The notes under the pieces were generated by a model. That model was given only the letters and a program-made list of their open reading frames with translations. It searched no databases and had not been told where the DNA came from. DNA of 26,576 nucleotides from a virus: IMG/VR virus record IMGVR_UViG_3300048588_000191, positions 1 through 26,576 of that record; one strand, written 5' to 3'. Position 1 is the stretch's first letter. The number at the start of each line of letters is the position of its first letter. Position numbers and translations under genes: made by a program. Below are positions 1-8,114 of the stretch, one piece after another.

Positions 1-73
1 ATTCCTCAGGGTCTGAGGTGATGGGTGTCCCGAAGGCTTCCCAGCCGCTCGTGCCGCCGCTCGGCCACCCCAC
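1..73 (-). CDS. Start of a downstream tail-region gene (partial)
   Basis: A reading frame opens with GTG at 73, overlapping the TAG stop of the preceding tail gene as TAGTG, and stays open to the window edge (24 codons). It begins MGWPSGGTSGWEAF and is rich in Gly and Ser. Overlapping start and stop codons are the rule in this operon, which supports the call. The ribosome binding site is weak (AGGTGG a little upstream). Too little is visible to assign a function; by position it would be another tail-tip or fibre component. A second frame is also open here, so the choice rests on the overlap alone. Confidence 0.4.
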   Translation of the reverse strand, partial: MGWPSGGTSGWEAFGTPITSDPEE

Positions 74-2397
74 TAGAACACCACCTGAGGATTGTCATTC
101 GGATCATCCGGGTAGCTCACCAGCGCCGAGAAGTTGCCCGTGTCATCCGGGAACTGGAGCGGGAAGCGATCCGCTGGCCACAGATAATCCGGGTAGCCAG
201 GATCACCCGCCCATGACTGCAACACCCGGCCCACGATATAGCCCCGGTGCCGCCTGTCCTCATCGGTGAAGTCGAGCGAGATCATGGCCCGACGCCGGAG
301 GGCATAGGGCTGCAAGTGCGTGGGGAACGGGAAACTCGGCGTCGTATTCCGTACCCCGCCCACGAACATCCACCGGAAGTAGGGGGCCGAAAAGGTACTA
401 GCCTCCGTCAGCACCGGGCTGCTGGAGCAGACCCCATAATCGTACCGCGCCGACTCGCTGGTGAGGCGGGTGGTCTCGACCGCGCCGCCTCGCAGGAAGA
501 TCAGCCGCTCGGGTACGTCAATCATCGCGTCCCGGTCGCAGGTCGTGAGGAAGTCCCCCACCGCGCCGGTCAGGGGATAGGCCGTGGGCAACACCAGATA
601 GCGCCACGGGCTGTAACAGGTATTGCCCCCCACGGTGCGCTTGACCCGCGCCCGGAAGGCCATCAGGTCGCTATACCCCGCGCCGTGATTGATCGTAAAG
701 GCGAAGGTCTGAAAGTCCCCCGCATTGACCACCGAGGCCGTCTGCACTTGCAAGTTGAAGGGCGGCAGCAACCCGCTCGGGTAGTCCGGGGCAGCCGCCA
801 CTTCGATTTCATCCGCCGCATCCTGAGTCTGCACCCGGAGATACCAGGTGTTTACCGGGTCGCCATCCCGATACCACATCTCCTCACCTGTGGTATAGAG
901 GTCGAAGCCCGTGACGTTGCTGTTGATGAACAGGGGACGCCGGAGGGCGCTATCCGGGAATGTCTTGGAGTCCACGCGCCGGAATTGGTAGCGGCCCGTG
1001 GCGAGGTTGCGCTGGGAGTACATCACCGAAATGCGGCGGTCCTCGGTTCGCACCGCCTGATGCAGTCGGTTATAGGCCGAGTGCGCCAGCACCGTGGCGT
1101 AGTCCGTCCCGTAGTTGTCCCCTGAGGACCGACGCTTCATCCCCTGGCCATCCTTCAGCCAGAAGAGCTGCACCTCAATGCTCGGGGGGCAGACGTTCGT
1201 GCCGCCCACCTGAGCCGGGAAGTAATCCGAGACGACTCGAGGGGAGCGCCCCGCGCCGAGGATGTTCTCGGTATAGACCGACCCATTCCAATAGCGCACC
1301 GACACGGTGGGGCCACCACCGATCTGCGTATTCCGCTGCAACGCCATCACCGGGTAGCCGTCTTCGGTGAAGGCGAGCGAAATCTCGTCAATGGGGACGC
1401 CGGTATAGGTGAAGAACACTTCCTCATCTTCCCAGGCAGCGCGGTTATCGGTCTCGCGCCGGAGCCAGACCGTGGAGGCGTCGGCCCGAACTTGCCAGGT
1501 GTGGGTGTGAATCCCCCCACTGGTGTCCCCGATATTGGCCGGACCCATTGAGGCCGCGATCCGGTAATCCGGCACCACCCCATCAGGCCGGAGCTCCGTG
1601 CTAGTGTCATCCGCCGTATGGCTGACGGTCTCGAAATCGCCTTGGTACTCCCGCGTCCCCTCTGGGGCAGGAGGCGGGGTGAAGGTGACCGTCAGGGCAC
1701 CCAGGACCGCCGCCCACAATACATCCGCCCCGGTCACGCTCCCCGTCCATGTCTGGGTGTCGTTATTGAGCTGGCGGTACTGCCCAGCCAGCACGGTGCG
1801 GCGGAAGAAATCCGGCTGGCTGCCGAACTTCGTCAGGTCGGTCGTGTAGAGGCCGGACAGGGTGAGCGCATCGCCGGGGTTGGCGTTCGTCGCCACCGCC
1901 AGCAACCAGGTATAGTCATCAATCCCCGCCGCCGGGGTGCAAGTCACCGCCATGCTGGTGGGGTTGCTCTTACCCGAGGCCGTGCCGACCCCAGCCACCG
2001 CGACTACGGAGCCGGGAATCTCGACTGAGTAGGCGTTGGCTCCCATGCAATAGGCCCGATACTGGGCATCCAGATTGGCCGTGATCGTCCCACCGCTAGG
2101 CAGCGTGGCCGTGAGGTGGGAAAACCAGAGGGCCACAATGGTCGCCTTCTCGAACGTGCTGGGGTTGGCCCCGGCCCGGGTGCGTTCCCCGATCTTCGTC
2201 CACGTATTCCCGGCGCTGTCCGTCACGCTCACCACATGGTCACTATCGGCGGTGGCCAGAATGGTGGCGGTGGTCATGGACAGCCGGAGGACCGCGACTT
2301 CCCCGGCAGCAATTTCCGCTGTCGTGGTGAGGACCAGCGAATCATCCGCCGTGTCCCCCGTCATCGTGCCGCAAGCACCTTCATGTGTCAGAAACAT
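73..2397 (-). CDS. Large tail-tip / fibre-like structural protein
   Basis: This 774-residue protein is the largest in the window and lies downstream of the tape measure and distal-tail genes, where siphoviruses place baseplate, fibre and receptor-binding proteins. Residues about 15-240 look like an all-beta module with a SVTDSAGNTWTKIG motif, a type I have seen at the front of phage surface proteins. After a proline-rich linker near 240-250 the middle part has repeated short beta-strand segments (ISLAFTEDGYPVMALQR and similar) that could form a propeller or sandwich. There is no signal peptide or membrane helix. The ATG at 2397 overlaps the upstream TGA as TGATG; an internal Met at residue 12 is a possible alternative start. 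A virion role is inferred mainly from position, and receptor binding is a guess. Confidence 0.72.
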   Translation of the reverse strand: MFLTHEGACGTMTGDTADDSLVLTTTAEIAAGEVAVLRLSMTTATILATADSDHVVSVTDSAGNTWTKIGERTRAGANPSTFEKATIVALWFSHLTATLPSGGTITANLDAQYRAYCMGANAYSVEIPGSVVAVAGVGTASGKSNPTSMAVTCTPAAGIDDYTWLLAVATNANPGDALTLSGLYTTDLTKFGSQPDFFRRTVLAGQYRQLNNDTQTWTGSVTGADVLWAAVLGALTVTFTPPPAPEGTREYQGDFETVSHTADDTSTELRPDGVVPDYRIAASMGPANIGDTSGGIHTHTWQVRADASTVWLRRETDNRAAWEDEEVFFTYTGVPIDEISLAFTEDGYPVMALQRNTQIGGGPTVSVRYWNGSVYTENILGAGRSPRVVSDYFPAQVGGTNVCPPSIEVQLFWLKDGQGMKRRSSGDNYGTDYATVLAHSAYNRLHQAVRTEDRRISVMYSQRNLATGRYQFRRVDSKTFPDSALRRPLFINSNVTGFDLYTTGEEMWYRDGDPVNTWYLRVQTQDAADEIEVAAAPDYPSGLLPPFNLQVQTASVVNAGDFQTFAFTINHGAGYSDLMAFRARVKRTVGGNTCYSPWRYLVLPTAYPLTGAVGDFLTTCDRDAMIDVPERLIFLRGGAVETTRLTSESARYDYGVCSSSPVLTEASTFSAPYFRWMFVGGVRNTTPSFPFPTHLQPYALRRRAMISLDFTDEDRRHRGYIVGRVLQSWAGDPGYPDYLWPADRFPLQFPDDTGNFSALVSYPDDPNDNPQVVF

Positions 2398-2816
2398 CAG
2401 GTGGCCCCATAGTACGGACGCCAGGGCGCGGAAGTCCCGACGCCACGCAGCGTGATAGACACCTCAAAGACCGAGGGATATTCGGCGTTCCGGCTCGGCG
2501 TCATCTGCTCACCAGCAGCCGGGGCATGCCAATACACCTGATAGGTCTCGGCTGGCACTTCGGCATCCGGTGTCCAAGTAATCGCCTCAGCCGCTTGCCC
2601 ATAGGTCAGCAAGTTGAGGAAGCTGGCCCACTCGCTTTCCCGCACCCGCAAGGTCAGTTGCAGGAGTACATCGCGGCGCACGACATAGGAGGCCGGAATT
2701 CCTGCCGCGCTGATGCGCTGGCCCCCGACGGTGCTATCCATCGGCAGCCAGTCCACCGCCGATAGCTCGGCTTCCCATGTCCCGGCCCCGTAGTCGAACA
2801 CTGAGCGCCTGAGCAT
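2397..2816 (-). CDS. Small distal-tail-like protein (unrecognised family)
   Basis: A 139-residue protein between the tape measure gene and the large tail-tip gene. It starts at the ATG directly abutting the tape measure stop codon, and its own TGA overlaps the next ATG. The sequence is mixed alpha/beta with regular beta-like stretches (VLLQLTLRVRESEWASF near the middle, VFEVSITLRGVG near the end). It has no signal peptide and no membrane helix. The position directly after the tape measure is where distal tail or tail-tip initiator proteins usually sit, and the small size would suit a minor tail protein. I do not recognise a family motif, so the role is inferred from order alone. Confidence 0.6.
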   Translation of the reverse strand: MLRRSVFDYGAGTWEAELSAVDWLPMDSTVGGQRISAAGIPASYVVRRDVLLQLTLRVRESEWASFLNLLTYGQAAEAITWTPDAEVPAETYQVYWHAPAAGEQMTPSRNAEYPSVFEVSITLRGVGTSAPWRPYYGAT

Positions 2817-4979
2817 CTACCGCCTCCGCACGATGTTGACCGAAGCGTTGGCCCCGAAGCGTTGCCGCGCCTCTTGCTGGGCACCATACACCACGCGCTG
2901 CACTTCGGGGTTGAGAGCGTCGAAGCCGGGGCCGGTGAGGTAGATATTGACCTCCTGCCCCGGGGCTTGGGCCGCCGCAGATGCGCCGCCGCTGGCCCCC
3001 TGAGCACCGGCCAAGCTACTGCCGCCGCCTCCACCACCGGAGGCCGCACCCAAGGCCGACCACGCGGCGGCAATCGCTCCGAATTTCGCCGCCGCCGCAA
3101 AGTGCCCTGGGGCCTTACCTGCCGTGAACGGATTCAGCGCCGAGACGATGCCGTGCGCCGTCTGCTCTGCCGCGAGGATGAGGTTTTCCTTGGCCTTCGC
3201 CTTGGCCACTTCCCCGAGGCTCCCGCCAATCGCGCCGACCAGGACCGATTGCAGGTTGCTTACCGCGAGGCCGTAGTTGGCCGATTGCTCCTCGGCTTCC
3301 TTCATCGCCTGACGGATCTGTGCGAGCTGGGCAATGTAGCCCTGCATGATCGGGTTCGAGGCGGTCATCCCCGACATGGCGAGGCTGGTCAGCAGCCCTT
3401 CGAGCATCCGGGCCTGATTCCCGAGCGCATCGTACTCATCCCCAAGCGCCGTGACTAGCGTCCCGTGGGCAGCCATCGCGGTATTGAAGTCGGCCACCGC
3501 TTGCTCGGCTTCCGTCAATTCCACTTCCGCGAGCGAGGCGATTTCGTCTGCAATCGCTCGCATGGAGGGGGCTATCGTCTCGTCATTCTGTTCGGCCATC
3601 GCCTTCAGCAGCGATTGCAGGGCCTCCACCCGCGCCTTGGTCATGTCGAAGCTGTCACCCATCGCCTCACTCATGCGCGAGGCCGTGGTCATCGCGGTCT
3701 CATAGTCGGCCAGCGCCTTGGTGAGTGCGCCGACTTCCGTCTTGACCTTCTCGACTTCCTCAGCCGGGGCGGTATCCCCCCCGCCGTTTCCTGACGGCAG
3801 CGGGGGCCGGGAGAAGTCAAACGGCTTGCCTTCCGCGCCGGGGCTAAAGACACGGCCCCCAAAGCGCCCGATGCCTCGGCGGGTCAACGCGGCCCCGCGC
3901 TCTTGGGAGGCTTGCGCCCATTCGTCTATGGCGTTGGTGTTATCCCGGAGCCGCTTGGTGAACTTCTCAATTCCAGCAGCCGCGCCGTCAAATCCAATGA
4001 CCTTGCCCAGCTTCCCGGCCACTTCGAGGACGCCAATGAGGGAGGAGGCAAAGAGGTTGGTGACCCGGACAGCGGAGGCAATCGCCACCCCCAGTACCCC
4101 GGCAATCGTCTCGGTGAAGCCGAGGAATACCCCAATCGCCCCGTCCACCACATCCACCGCGAGCTTAATGGCCCCGATAAAGAGGCGCATCGCTCCGCTG
4201 GCAAAGGCGCTCAGTTCCTTGCTATTGGCTTGCACCCAGAGGACCAAGCCCCGCAAGGCGACAATCAACTGGTCCAGCGCCCCCTTGCCCTCACCACCGG
4301 CAAGGATGGACGTGCCGATCTGTTCCTTGAACTCGGCCCACATATTGTTGACTTGGGCAATCTTCCCCTGGAACGTATCGGCTGCGGAAGTCGCGGCCCC
4401 CATACTCCGCTGGGCCAAGACTTCCAAGCCTTCCTGGGCCGAACTGACCTCAATGCCCATGCGCTTCAGGGGGGTGGTGAGGCCGTTCATCACCTTCCCG
4501 ACCAGATCCACCGCTGGGGCCAGTTCGCCGTTGAAGAACTGGGCGGCGACATTAGCGACCAGCCCCATATTGTTCAGCGAGGCGTCCACGTTGCCGGTGA
4601 CCGTCACCAGCCGATTCAGGGCAATGGCGAAGTCCTCGTCCCCATAGACCGTGGCATCTTGGAAAGCCCCAGCCAAGGCTTCGATTTCGGCCCGGAGTGA
4701 GGCGAAGTCTGCCCCGGTATTCTTGACCGTATTGCCAAGGGACTTGTACGCCTTCTCCGACTCGATAGCCCCACGCACGGCATCGGTCAGGAAATTGGCA
4801 ATCGCCCGACCCGCGAAGATGGCTGCAATAGCCCCAGCCACCCGCTTGGCCATCGCGCCCATGCGGGTCTCAAAGCTACTGGCTGCCTTGTCGGCGCTGT
4901 CCTTCGCATCGTCTTGGAGCTTTGCCGCCGCTCGCTTGTCCAAGACCAGCCGGACGATGCGCTCAATCACGTTAGCCAT
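2817..4979 (-). CDS. Tail tape measure protein
   Basis: A 720-residue mainly helical protein that should span the tail lumen, set tail length and be ejected with the DNA. The N-terminal 1-75 is charged and helical. Residues about 255-330 form a long hydrophobic region with membrane-insertion character. A Gly/Pro linker lies at about 375-405, followed by two homologous coiled-coil units at about 422-485 and 495-563. The C-terminal part is Ala/Gly-rich with a Gly6 run (648-653) and ends NASVNIVRRR. With the family rule of roughly 1.5 angstrom per residue, a tail near 100 nm is expected. It is the longest helical protein in the tail block and follows a frameshifting chaperone pair, the classic arrangement. 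The ATG at 4979 overlaps the chaperone stop as TGATG. Confidence 0.92.
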   Translation of the reverse strand: MANVIERIVRLVLDKRAAAKLQDDAKDSADKAASSFETRMGAMAKRVAGAIAAIFAGRAIANFLTDAVRGAIESEKAYKSLGNTVKNTGADFASLRAEIEALAGAFQDATVYGDEDFAIALNRLVTVTGNVDASLNNMGLVANVAAQFFNGELAPAVDLVGKVMNGLTTPLKRMGIEVSSAQEGLEVLAQRSMGAATSAADTFQGKIAQVNNMWAEFKEQIGTSILAGGEGKGALDQLIVALRGLVLWVQANSKELSAFASGAMRLFIGAIKLAVDVVDGAIGVFLGFTETIAGVLGVAIASAVRVTNLFASSLIGVLEVAGKLGKVIGFDGAAAGIEKFTKRLRDNTNAIDEWAQASQERGAALTRRGIGRFGGRVFSPGAEGKPFDFSRPPLPSGNGGGDTAPAEEVEKVKTEVGALTKALADYETAMTTASRMSEAMGDSFDMTKARVEALQSLLKAMAEQNDETIAPSMRAIADEIASLAEVELTEAEQAVADFNTAMAAHGTLVTALGDEYDALGNQARMLEGLLTSLAMSGMTASNPIMQGYIAQLAQIRQAMKEAEEQSANYGLAVSNLQSVLVGAIGGSLGEVAKAKAKENLILAAEQTAHGIVSALNPFTAGKAPGHFAAAAKFGAIAAAWSALGAASGGGGGGSSLAGAQGASGGASAAAQAPGQEVNIYLTGPGFDALNPEVQRVVYGAQQEARQRFGANASVNIVRRR

Positions 4980-5272
4980 CAGCGCGGCTCCAGACGGCGG
5001 GTGAGGTCACGATGCCACGCGGTATAGTCATCCCCGGCTGCCGCCGCGAGCCGTGCCGCCTCAGCCGAGCGTAGTTGCTCCCGAAGATGCGCCCGGCCCA
5101 GGAGGGCCAAGCCATATTGGAAATGCCGCCACGATAGCGGCTCCCCTGCCGCGACCCATGCCGGGAACGCATGGCAAAAGGTCGCCAGTTCATCTAGGGC
5201 GTCGGCCCGGTAGTCACCACCATCCCCTGCCGGTCGGGGAATCCAACGTTGGCAGTCATCCGGCGCGAGCAA
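4979..5272 (-). CDS. Tail assembly chaperone, frameshift-only extension (T-like)
   Basis: A 97-codon frame in the -1 register relative to the upstream chaperone gene, and overlapping its last 79 bases. It begins with the TTG codon that directly follows the slippery UUUUUUU. I see no ribosome binding site and no good ATG or GTG at its 5' end, so it is most likely made only as the C-terminal part of a 239-residue fusion, as gpT is in lambda gpGT. The segment is helical and rich in Ala, Arg, Asp and Trp, with helices around ALDELATFCHAFPAW and LREQLRSAEAARLA. Its TGA overlaps the tape measure ATG, so the fusion and its presumed client are translated back to back. Confidence 0.8.
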   Translation of the reverse strand: MLAPDDCQRWIPRPAGDGGDYRADALDELATFCHAFPAWVAAGEPLSWRHFQYGLALLGRAHLREQLRSAEAARLAAAAGDDYTAWHRDLTRRLEPR

Positions 5273-5697
5273 AAAAAATCGGTAATCGCCACCACCTCAG
5301 CCTCGGTCGCGGCGCGGAAGTGGTTCCGCGCCAGCCCCAGCCGCTTTGCCCATCGCTGCCACGGGGATGCGGGACGGCAATGCCGCCAGCACAGGTCAGC
5401 CAGTTTCCGCACCGCCCGGAAGTAAGCCCCGGAGCCGTCCGGCGTCAGCAGCAGCCCATCCCCTGCCGCTGCCTGGGCCTCATGCCGCACGGCCAAGAGC
5501 GTCTGCCCCAGCCGCCACGAGACCGGGGGCACCCCATAGGCGTGGCCCCGATAGGTGAAGTAGACCACACCGCCAAGGTCCAAGACCCGCATGAGATTCA
5601 GCGGGGGGCGGGGAGCCTTCGGTCGCGCCCCGACCCGAGGCGCGGCCTGATGCTTGGCCGCGACCTCCGCAGCCGGGACACGGCGAAAGGCGATCAT
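5194..5697 (-). CDS. Tail assembly chaperone, short (G-like) form
   Basis: A 167-residue protein encoded between the major tail and tape measure genes. In lambda-like phages this slot holds gpG, which binds the tape measure protein during tail assembly. The N-terminus is basic (MIAFRRVPAAEVAAK), followed by a mixed segment with YFTYRGHAYGVPP and a helical half. The ATG at 5697 overlaps the TGA of the major tail gene. Codons 141-142 are UUU UUU inside an eight-base U run at 5278-5271. Slipping back one base there joins the first 142 residues to the downstream frame ending at 4979, giving a product of 239 residues. Without slipping, translation continues 25 more codons to the TAG at 5194. The chaperone role is inferred from gene order plus the slip site, since sequence conservation in this family is poor. 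Confidence 0.82.
   Translation of the reverse strand: MIAFRRVPAAEVAAKHQAAPRVGARPKAPRPPLNLMRVLDLGGVVYFTYRGHAYGVPPVSWRLGQTLLAVRHEAQAAAGDGLLLTPDGSGAYFRAVRKLADLCWRHCRPASPWQRWAKRLGLARNHFRAATEAEVVAITDFFCSRRMTANVGFPDRQGMVVTTGPTP
5271..5278 (-). other. Programmed -1 ribosomal frameshift site
   Basis: On the coding strand the zero-frame codons read GAT TTT TTT TGC. The heptamer T TTT TTT (5278-5272) fits the X XXY YYZ rule for -1 slippage, and both tRNAs can re-pair fully after slipping. The next codon in the new frame is TTG at 5272. A small CCCC/GGGG stem lies about 32 bases downstream, too far to be a typical stimulator. The run is striking in such GC-rich DNA. Confidence 0.85.
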
Positions 5698-6371
5698 CAG
5701 CTACCACCGTCCAGATCAATCCCGGCGTCATCCGGGTCGCCAATGGTGTAGAGGTGGTGGCCTTCCGGCATCGTCGGGTGATGCAGGAGGGTGAAGGTCA
5801 CTTCCTCGATGTTCTTCCGGGCGTCACCCGCCCCACCGCGATAGGAACGCGGGGGCGTGGTGAAGACGCCACGCCATGCCCAGAACGATCCCGCCAGCAA
5901 GGCCAGCTGGGCCGAGTCGAGCGCCACGCCATCCAGCGTCCAGTTGCCGCCCGAACTGGCGAGGGTGTAGTCGCTCACGATCCCGGCATTGTCGGTCTTC
6001 AGGAACAGCGCCTCCGGCAGGATGACCAGGGTATGCTCCAGCGGGGCCGACCGGCGCGAGCGCCCAGCCGACGCCTGGCCGGTGGGGGTGACCAACGCAA
6101 TCAGCGTGGGGTCGGTGAGGTACATCGGGAAGGTGATGACCGGCGCTTCCCCGGTGTAGTCCATCTCCACCGGCGCGGGGCCGGTGAGCTCCGGGGTCGT
6201 GAGCGCGGCCATCTCGGGATTGGTCGCAATACTGATGTCCCCCTCGGTGTCCCCGAGGTGCGTCAGCGTCAGCGGCCCGTCGCCGGGATTCCATCGCGGG
6301 GCGCGGAACACCACGCCACGCCCCAGGGAGCGCAGCACGGTGGACAGGTCAAGCAGGTTGTAACTGGGCAT
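5697..6371 (-). CDS. Major tail (tube) protein
   Basis: A 224-residue protein expected to polymerise into the tail tube. It lies between the tail terminator and chaperone genes, the conserved position of the major tail protein. The sequence is beta-rich: LTLTHLGDTEGDISIATNPE near the start, MDYTGEAPVITFPMYLTDP in the middle, and a C-terminal strand KNIEEVTFTLLHHP, a layout seen in tail-tube folds. The ATG at 6371 has a perfect AGGAGG ribosome binding site at 6385-6380 that overlaps the previous gene's stop codon. This is one of the few good sites in the tail block and fits a protein needed in many copies. No Ig-like decoration domain is evident. The family assignment rests on position and fold impression. 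Confidence 0.82.
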   Translation of the reverse strand: MPSYNLLDLSTVLRSLGRGVVFRAPRWNPGDGPLTLTHLGDTEGDISIATNPEMAALTTPELTGPAPVEMDYTGEAPVITFPMYLTDPTLIALVTPTGQASAGRSRRSAPLEHTLVILPEALFLKTDNAGIVSDYTLASSGGNWTLDGVALDSAQLALLAGSFWAWRGVFTTPPRSYRGGAGDARKNIEEVTFTLLHHPTMPEGHHLYTIGDPDDAGIDLDGGS

Positions 6372-6379
6372 GATGACGG

Positions 6380-6385
6380 CCTCCT
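6380..6385 (-). promoter_or_regulatory. Strong ribosome binding site of the major tail gene
   Basis: AGGAGG on the coding strand, eight bases before the ATG at 6371 and overlapping the upstream TAG stop. Most neighbouring genes rely on start/stop overlap with weak sites, so this one stands out as support for high expression of the tube protein. Confidence 0.8.
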
Positions 6386-6794
6386 AGCTGTCAGATGGTA
6401 CGGGGTCGTACAGGGAACGGAGCGGGGTGAAGCGAAACCGCACGGCGCGGCCATAGACATTATCGCGGTCGGGGGTACTCAGCCCCTCCCCGTCTTCGTA
6501 CTGACACCACATCGGCATGCCGCCAATCGTGATGGGCAACTCCTGATGGAACAGCACCCGCAACCGCCGCTCGGCGGTCAGGGTCTCGGCCATCGTGCGG
6601 GTCCAAATGTCCCACTGCACGATCATCGGATTCCACAACTCGCCTTCGGTCTCGGTGATGAGCTGATGCTCCAAGGACGGGACGGCATAGGTGCGTGACC
6701 CGGCATAGTACATCGCGGTGCCGAAGATCCCCACCAGCGCGGCATCGGCAGCGGCCAAGTCCACGGCCTCGGCAATCACATAATCCCACTTCAC
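6384..6794 (-). CDS. Tail terminator / tail completion protein
   Basis: A 136-residue protein between the gp10-like and major tail genes, where siphoviruses encode the protein that caps the tail tube and joins it to the head connector. It starts with a helix (DYVIAEAVDLAAADAALVG), continues with strands around LEHQLITETEGELWNPMIVQ, contains a helix of the TAERRLRVLFHQE type, and ends in a beta segment (YGRAVRFRFTPL). This alternation is common in tail terminator proteins. The GTG start at 6794 overlaps the gp10-like stop as GTGA. The assignment is from order and predicted fold. Confidence 0.75.
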   Translation of the reverse strand: MKWDYVIAEAVDLAAADAALVGIFGTAMYYAGSRTYAVPSLEHQLITETEGELWNPMIVQWDIWTRTMAETLTAERRLRVLFHQELPITIGGMPMWCQYEDGEGLSTPDRDNVYGRAVRFRFTPLRSLYDPVPSDS

Positions 6795-7228
6795 AGCGCC
6801 TCCAGGAAGCGCGAGATGACCGGCTCGGCCTTCAGGTAGGCCGGTGCCCAGTAGGGACGGGCGTCAATCTTGACCCCCCGGCTATCAATGCCGCCGTACT
6901 CCAAGCGCCGGGCATAGGCCACATTCGTCCCGACCCGTGCGGAGACGGTGTTACCCTCCCATTCCGGCGCGGTGAACGCGATGGACTGCCGGAGGCGTCC
7001 CGTCAGGACGGCTGGCGGCTCACCAGGGGCCGAGGCGATATGCAGCCGCCCCGTCTTCGAGACCTTGTAGCTTCGGCCCGTGCGCTTCCCGGCCAAGGTC
7101 CGCTGCACTTCCCCGGTCAGGTGGATGACTGACCGTTCCACGGCTTGAGCAGCACGGGGCCGCAACTCGGCAAGAATGTCCTCACCCAAGCTATCCAGGC
7201 CCCGCCATTCCCCGGACGCGACGATCAT
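6791..7228 (-). CDS. HK97 gp10-like head-tail joining protein
   Basis: A 145-residue protein resembling the HK97 gp10 family found between the connector and tail terminator genes. Supporting features are the helical N-terminal half with a basic motif (RPRAAQAVERSVIHLTGEVQ), the stretch PPAVLTGRLRQSIAF in the middle, and the tyrosine/glycine motif NVAYARRLEYGG, followed by ARPYWAPAYLKAE. The L(T/S)GxLRxSI and YAxxxExGG patterns are hallmarks I associate with this family. I chose the ATG at 7228 because it overlaps the upstream TGA (7225) by four bases; the longer frame back to 7306 runs into the upstream gene and has an unlikely sequence. Confidence 0.85.
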   Translation of the reverse strand: MIVASGEWRGLDSLGEDILAELRPRAAQAVERSVIHLTGEVQRTLAGKRTGRSYKVSKTGRLHIASAPGEPPAVLTGRLRQSIAFTAPEWEGNTVSARVGTNVAYARRLEYGGIDSRGVKIDARPYWAPAYLKAEPVISRFLEAL

Positions 7229-7566
7229 ATGGACCCCACAAAGGCACGGCAGCGGATTTCCAAGTGGTGCCCTCGGGGCCTGGTCGGGGGGCCATCCACC
7301 TCCCATTGGCCCGGCGCATCGGGGCCGCTGGTCAGCACAATGACATCCAAGGGCCGAATATCCCAGCCGGGGATAGAGTACATGACCCGATCCCCAGTGG
7401 GGGTGAGGCCGGGGCCAGCATCCCCGAGCAAGGCGGCGGGGCGGTTCACCGCGACCCGCACACTCGACACCTTGGCATAGCTCACCGTAACGGACCGCAT
7501 CGCTCCGGTCGTTTCGGTGCGGCGGTACACATCCGCCGTATGGTTCAGCAGATGTTTGACCCCCAT
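7225..7566 (-). CDS. Head-tail stopper (head closure) protein
   Basis: A 113-residue beta-rich protein in the position of SPP1 gp16 / HK97 gp7-type proteins that plug the connector after packaging. It opens MGVKHLLNHTADVYRRTE, like the short N-terminal strand and helix of stopper proteins. It continues with strands (VSSVRVAVNRPA), the segment TPTGDRVMYSIPGWDIRPLD, which resembles the 'd.iv..g..y.V' core of this family, and a final strand (HLEIRCRAF). The ATG at 7566 overlaps the adaptor gene's TGA as TGATG. The frame extends further upstream, but that part overlaps the adaptor gene. Confidence 0.78.
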   Translation of the reverse strand: MGVKHLLNHTADVYRRTETTGAMRSVTVSYAKVSSVRVAVNRPAALLGDAGPGLTPTGDRVMYSIPGWDIRPLDVIVLTSGPDAPGQWEVDGPPTRPRGHHLEIRCRAFVGSI

Positions 7567-8114
7567 CAGACCCGGAGCCTCATCCACCGAGTCGCCACCG
7601 CTTGCCATGCCGCGAGGTTTTCCACATTGCCCCGGGTATAGCTGTAATCCCCCAGCGTCTCGGAGCGCATGTTGCCATTGATCCCGGCGTCGTGACTGGC
7701 CCACGCCATCCCGACCATTTCCTTGACCAGCTGCTGAAGTTCCTGCGGCCCTTCCCCGGTCGCCCAGCCCACGGGATAGGAGACCTTCACCGACAGCCGC
7801 CCCCACGGGAAACAGGTCCGGTGGTAGATATGCCAGCCGTCCAGCCGCCAATCCGCCGTGTCGAGGACCGCCCACTCATCGAATACATCCCGGCGCGTCG
7901 AAACCGTGACCACCCCATCGGTGGGGGTCTGGTCAAGGCTCAGGCGATCCGTGCCGCCACAGAACAAGTCTTCCCGCGTGGTCGGCTCCCCCAAGTAGAT
8001 GCCGCCAAGCATCCGCTCCAGGGTGGAGGTGGCCCGGGCGATCAGGGTACGGATCGTCCCGGTGTCCTCATCCTGAAGGCAGAGCCAGGTGCGGACCTCG
8101 CTGGCGCTAATCAC
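7566..8114 (-). CDS. Head-tail adaptor (connector) protein
   Basis: A 182-residue protein related to the gp6 / gp15-type connector proteins that dock under the portal. The N-terminal EVRTWLCLQDEDTGTIRTLI followed by a helix (ARATSTLERMLGG) matches the family's 'two short helices, then amphipathic helix' start. A beta stretch lies in the middle (TDGVVTVSTRRDVFD). Near the end MRSETLGDYSYTRG resembles the E.(I/L)GDYS motif of these proteins. The GTG start at 8114 overlaps the end of the glycosyltransferase gene by eight bases and has a GGGG element just upstream. The open frame continues to 8231 but only as an overlap of the upstream gene. Confidence 0.83.
   Translation of the reverse strand: MISASEVRTWLCLQDEDTGTIRTLIARATSTLERMLGGIYLGEPTTREDLFCGGTDRLSLDQTPTDGVVTVSTRRDVFDEWAVLDTADWRLDGWHIYHRTCFPWGRLSVKVSYPVGWATGEGPQELQQLVKEMVGMAWASHDAGINGNMRSETLGDYSYTRGNVENLAAWQAVATRWMRLRV

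Noticed and set aside
3718-4647. A 309-codon plus-strand open frame opposite the tape measure gene
   Set aside because: Pro/Ser-rich antisense shadow of a clear tape measure protein.
5224-5240. Small CCCC/GGGG hairpin as frameshift stimulator
   Set aside because: It is about 32 bases from the slip site, beyond the usual 5-9, and short.
5824-6294. A second minus-strand frame inside the major tail gene
   Set aside because: Only an alternative frame (Gly/Arg/His-rich) of a gene with a perfect ribosome site and beta-rich product.
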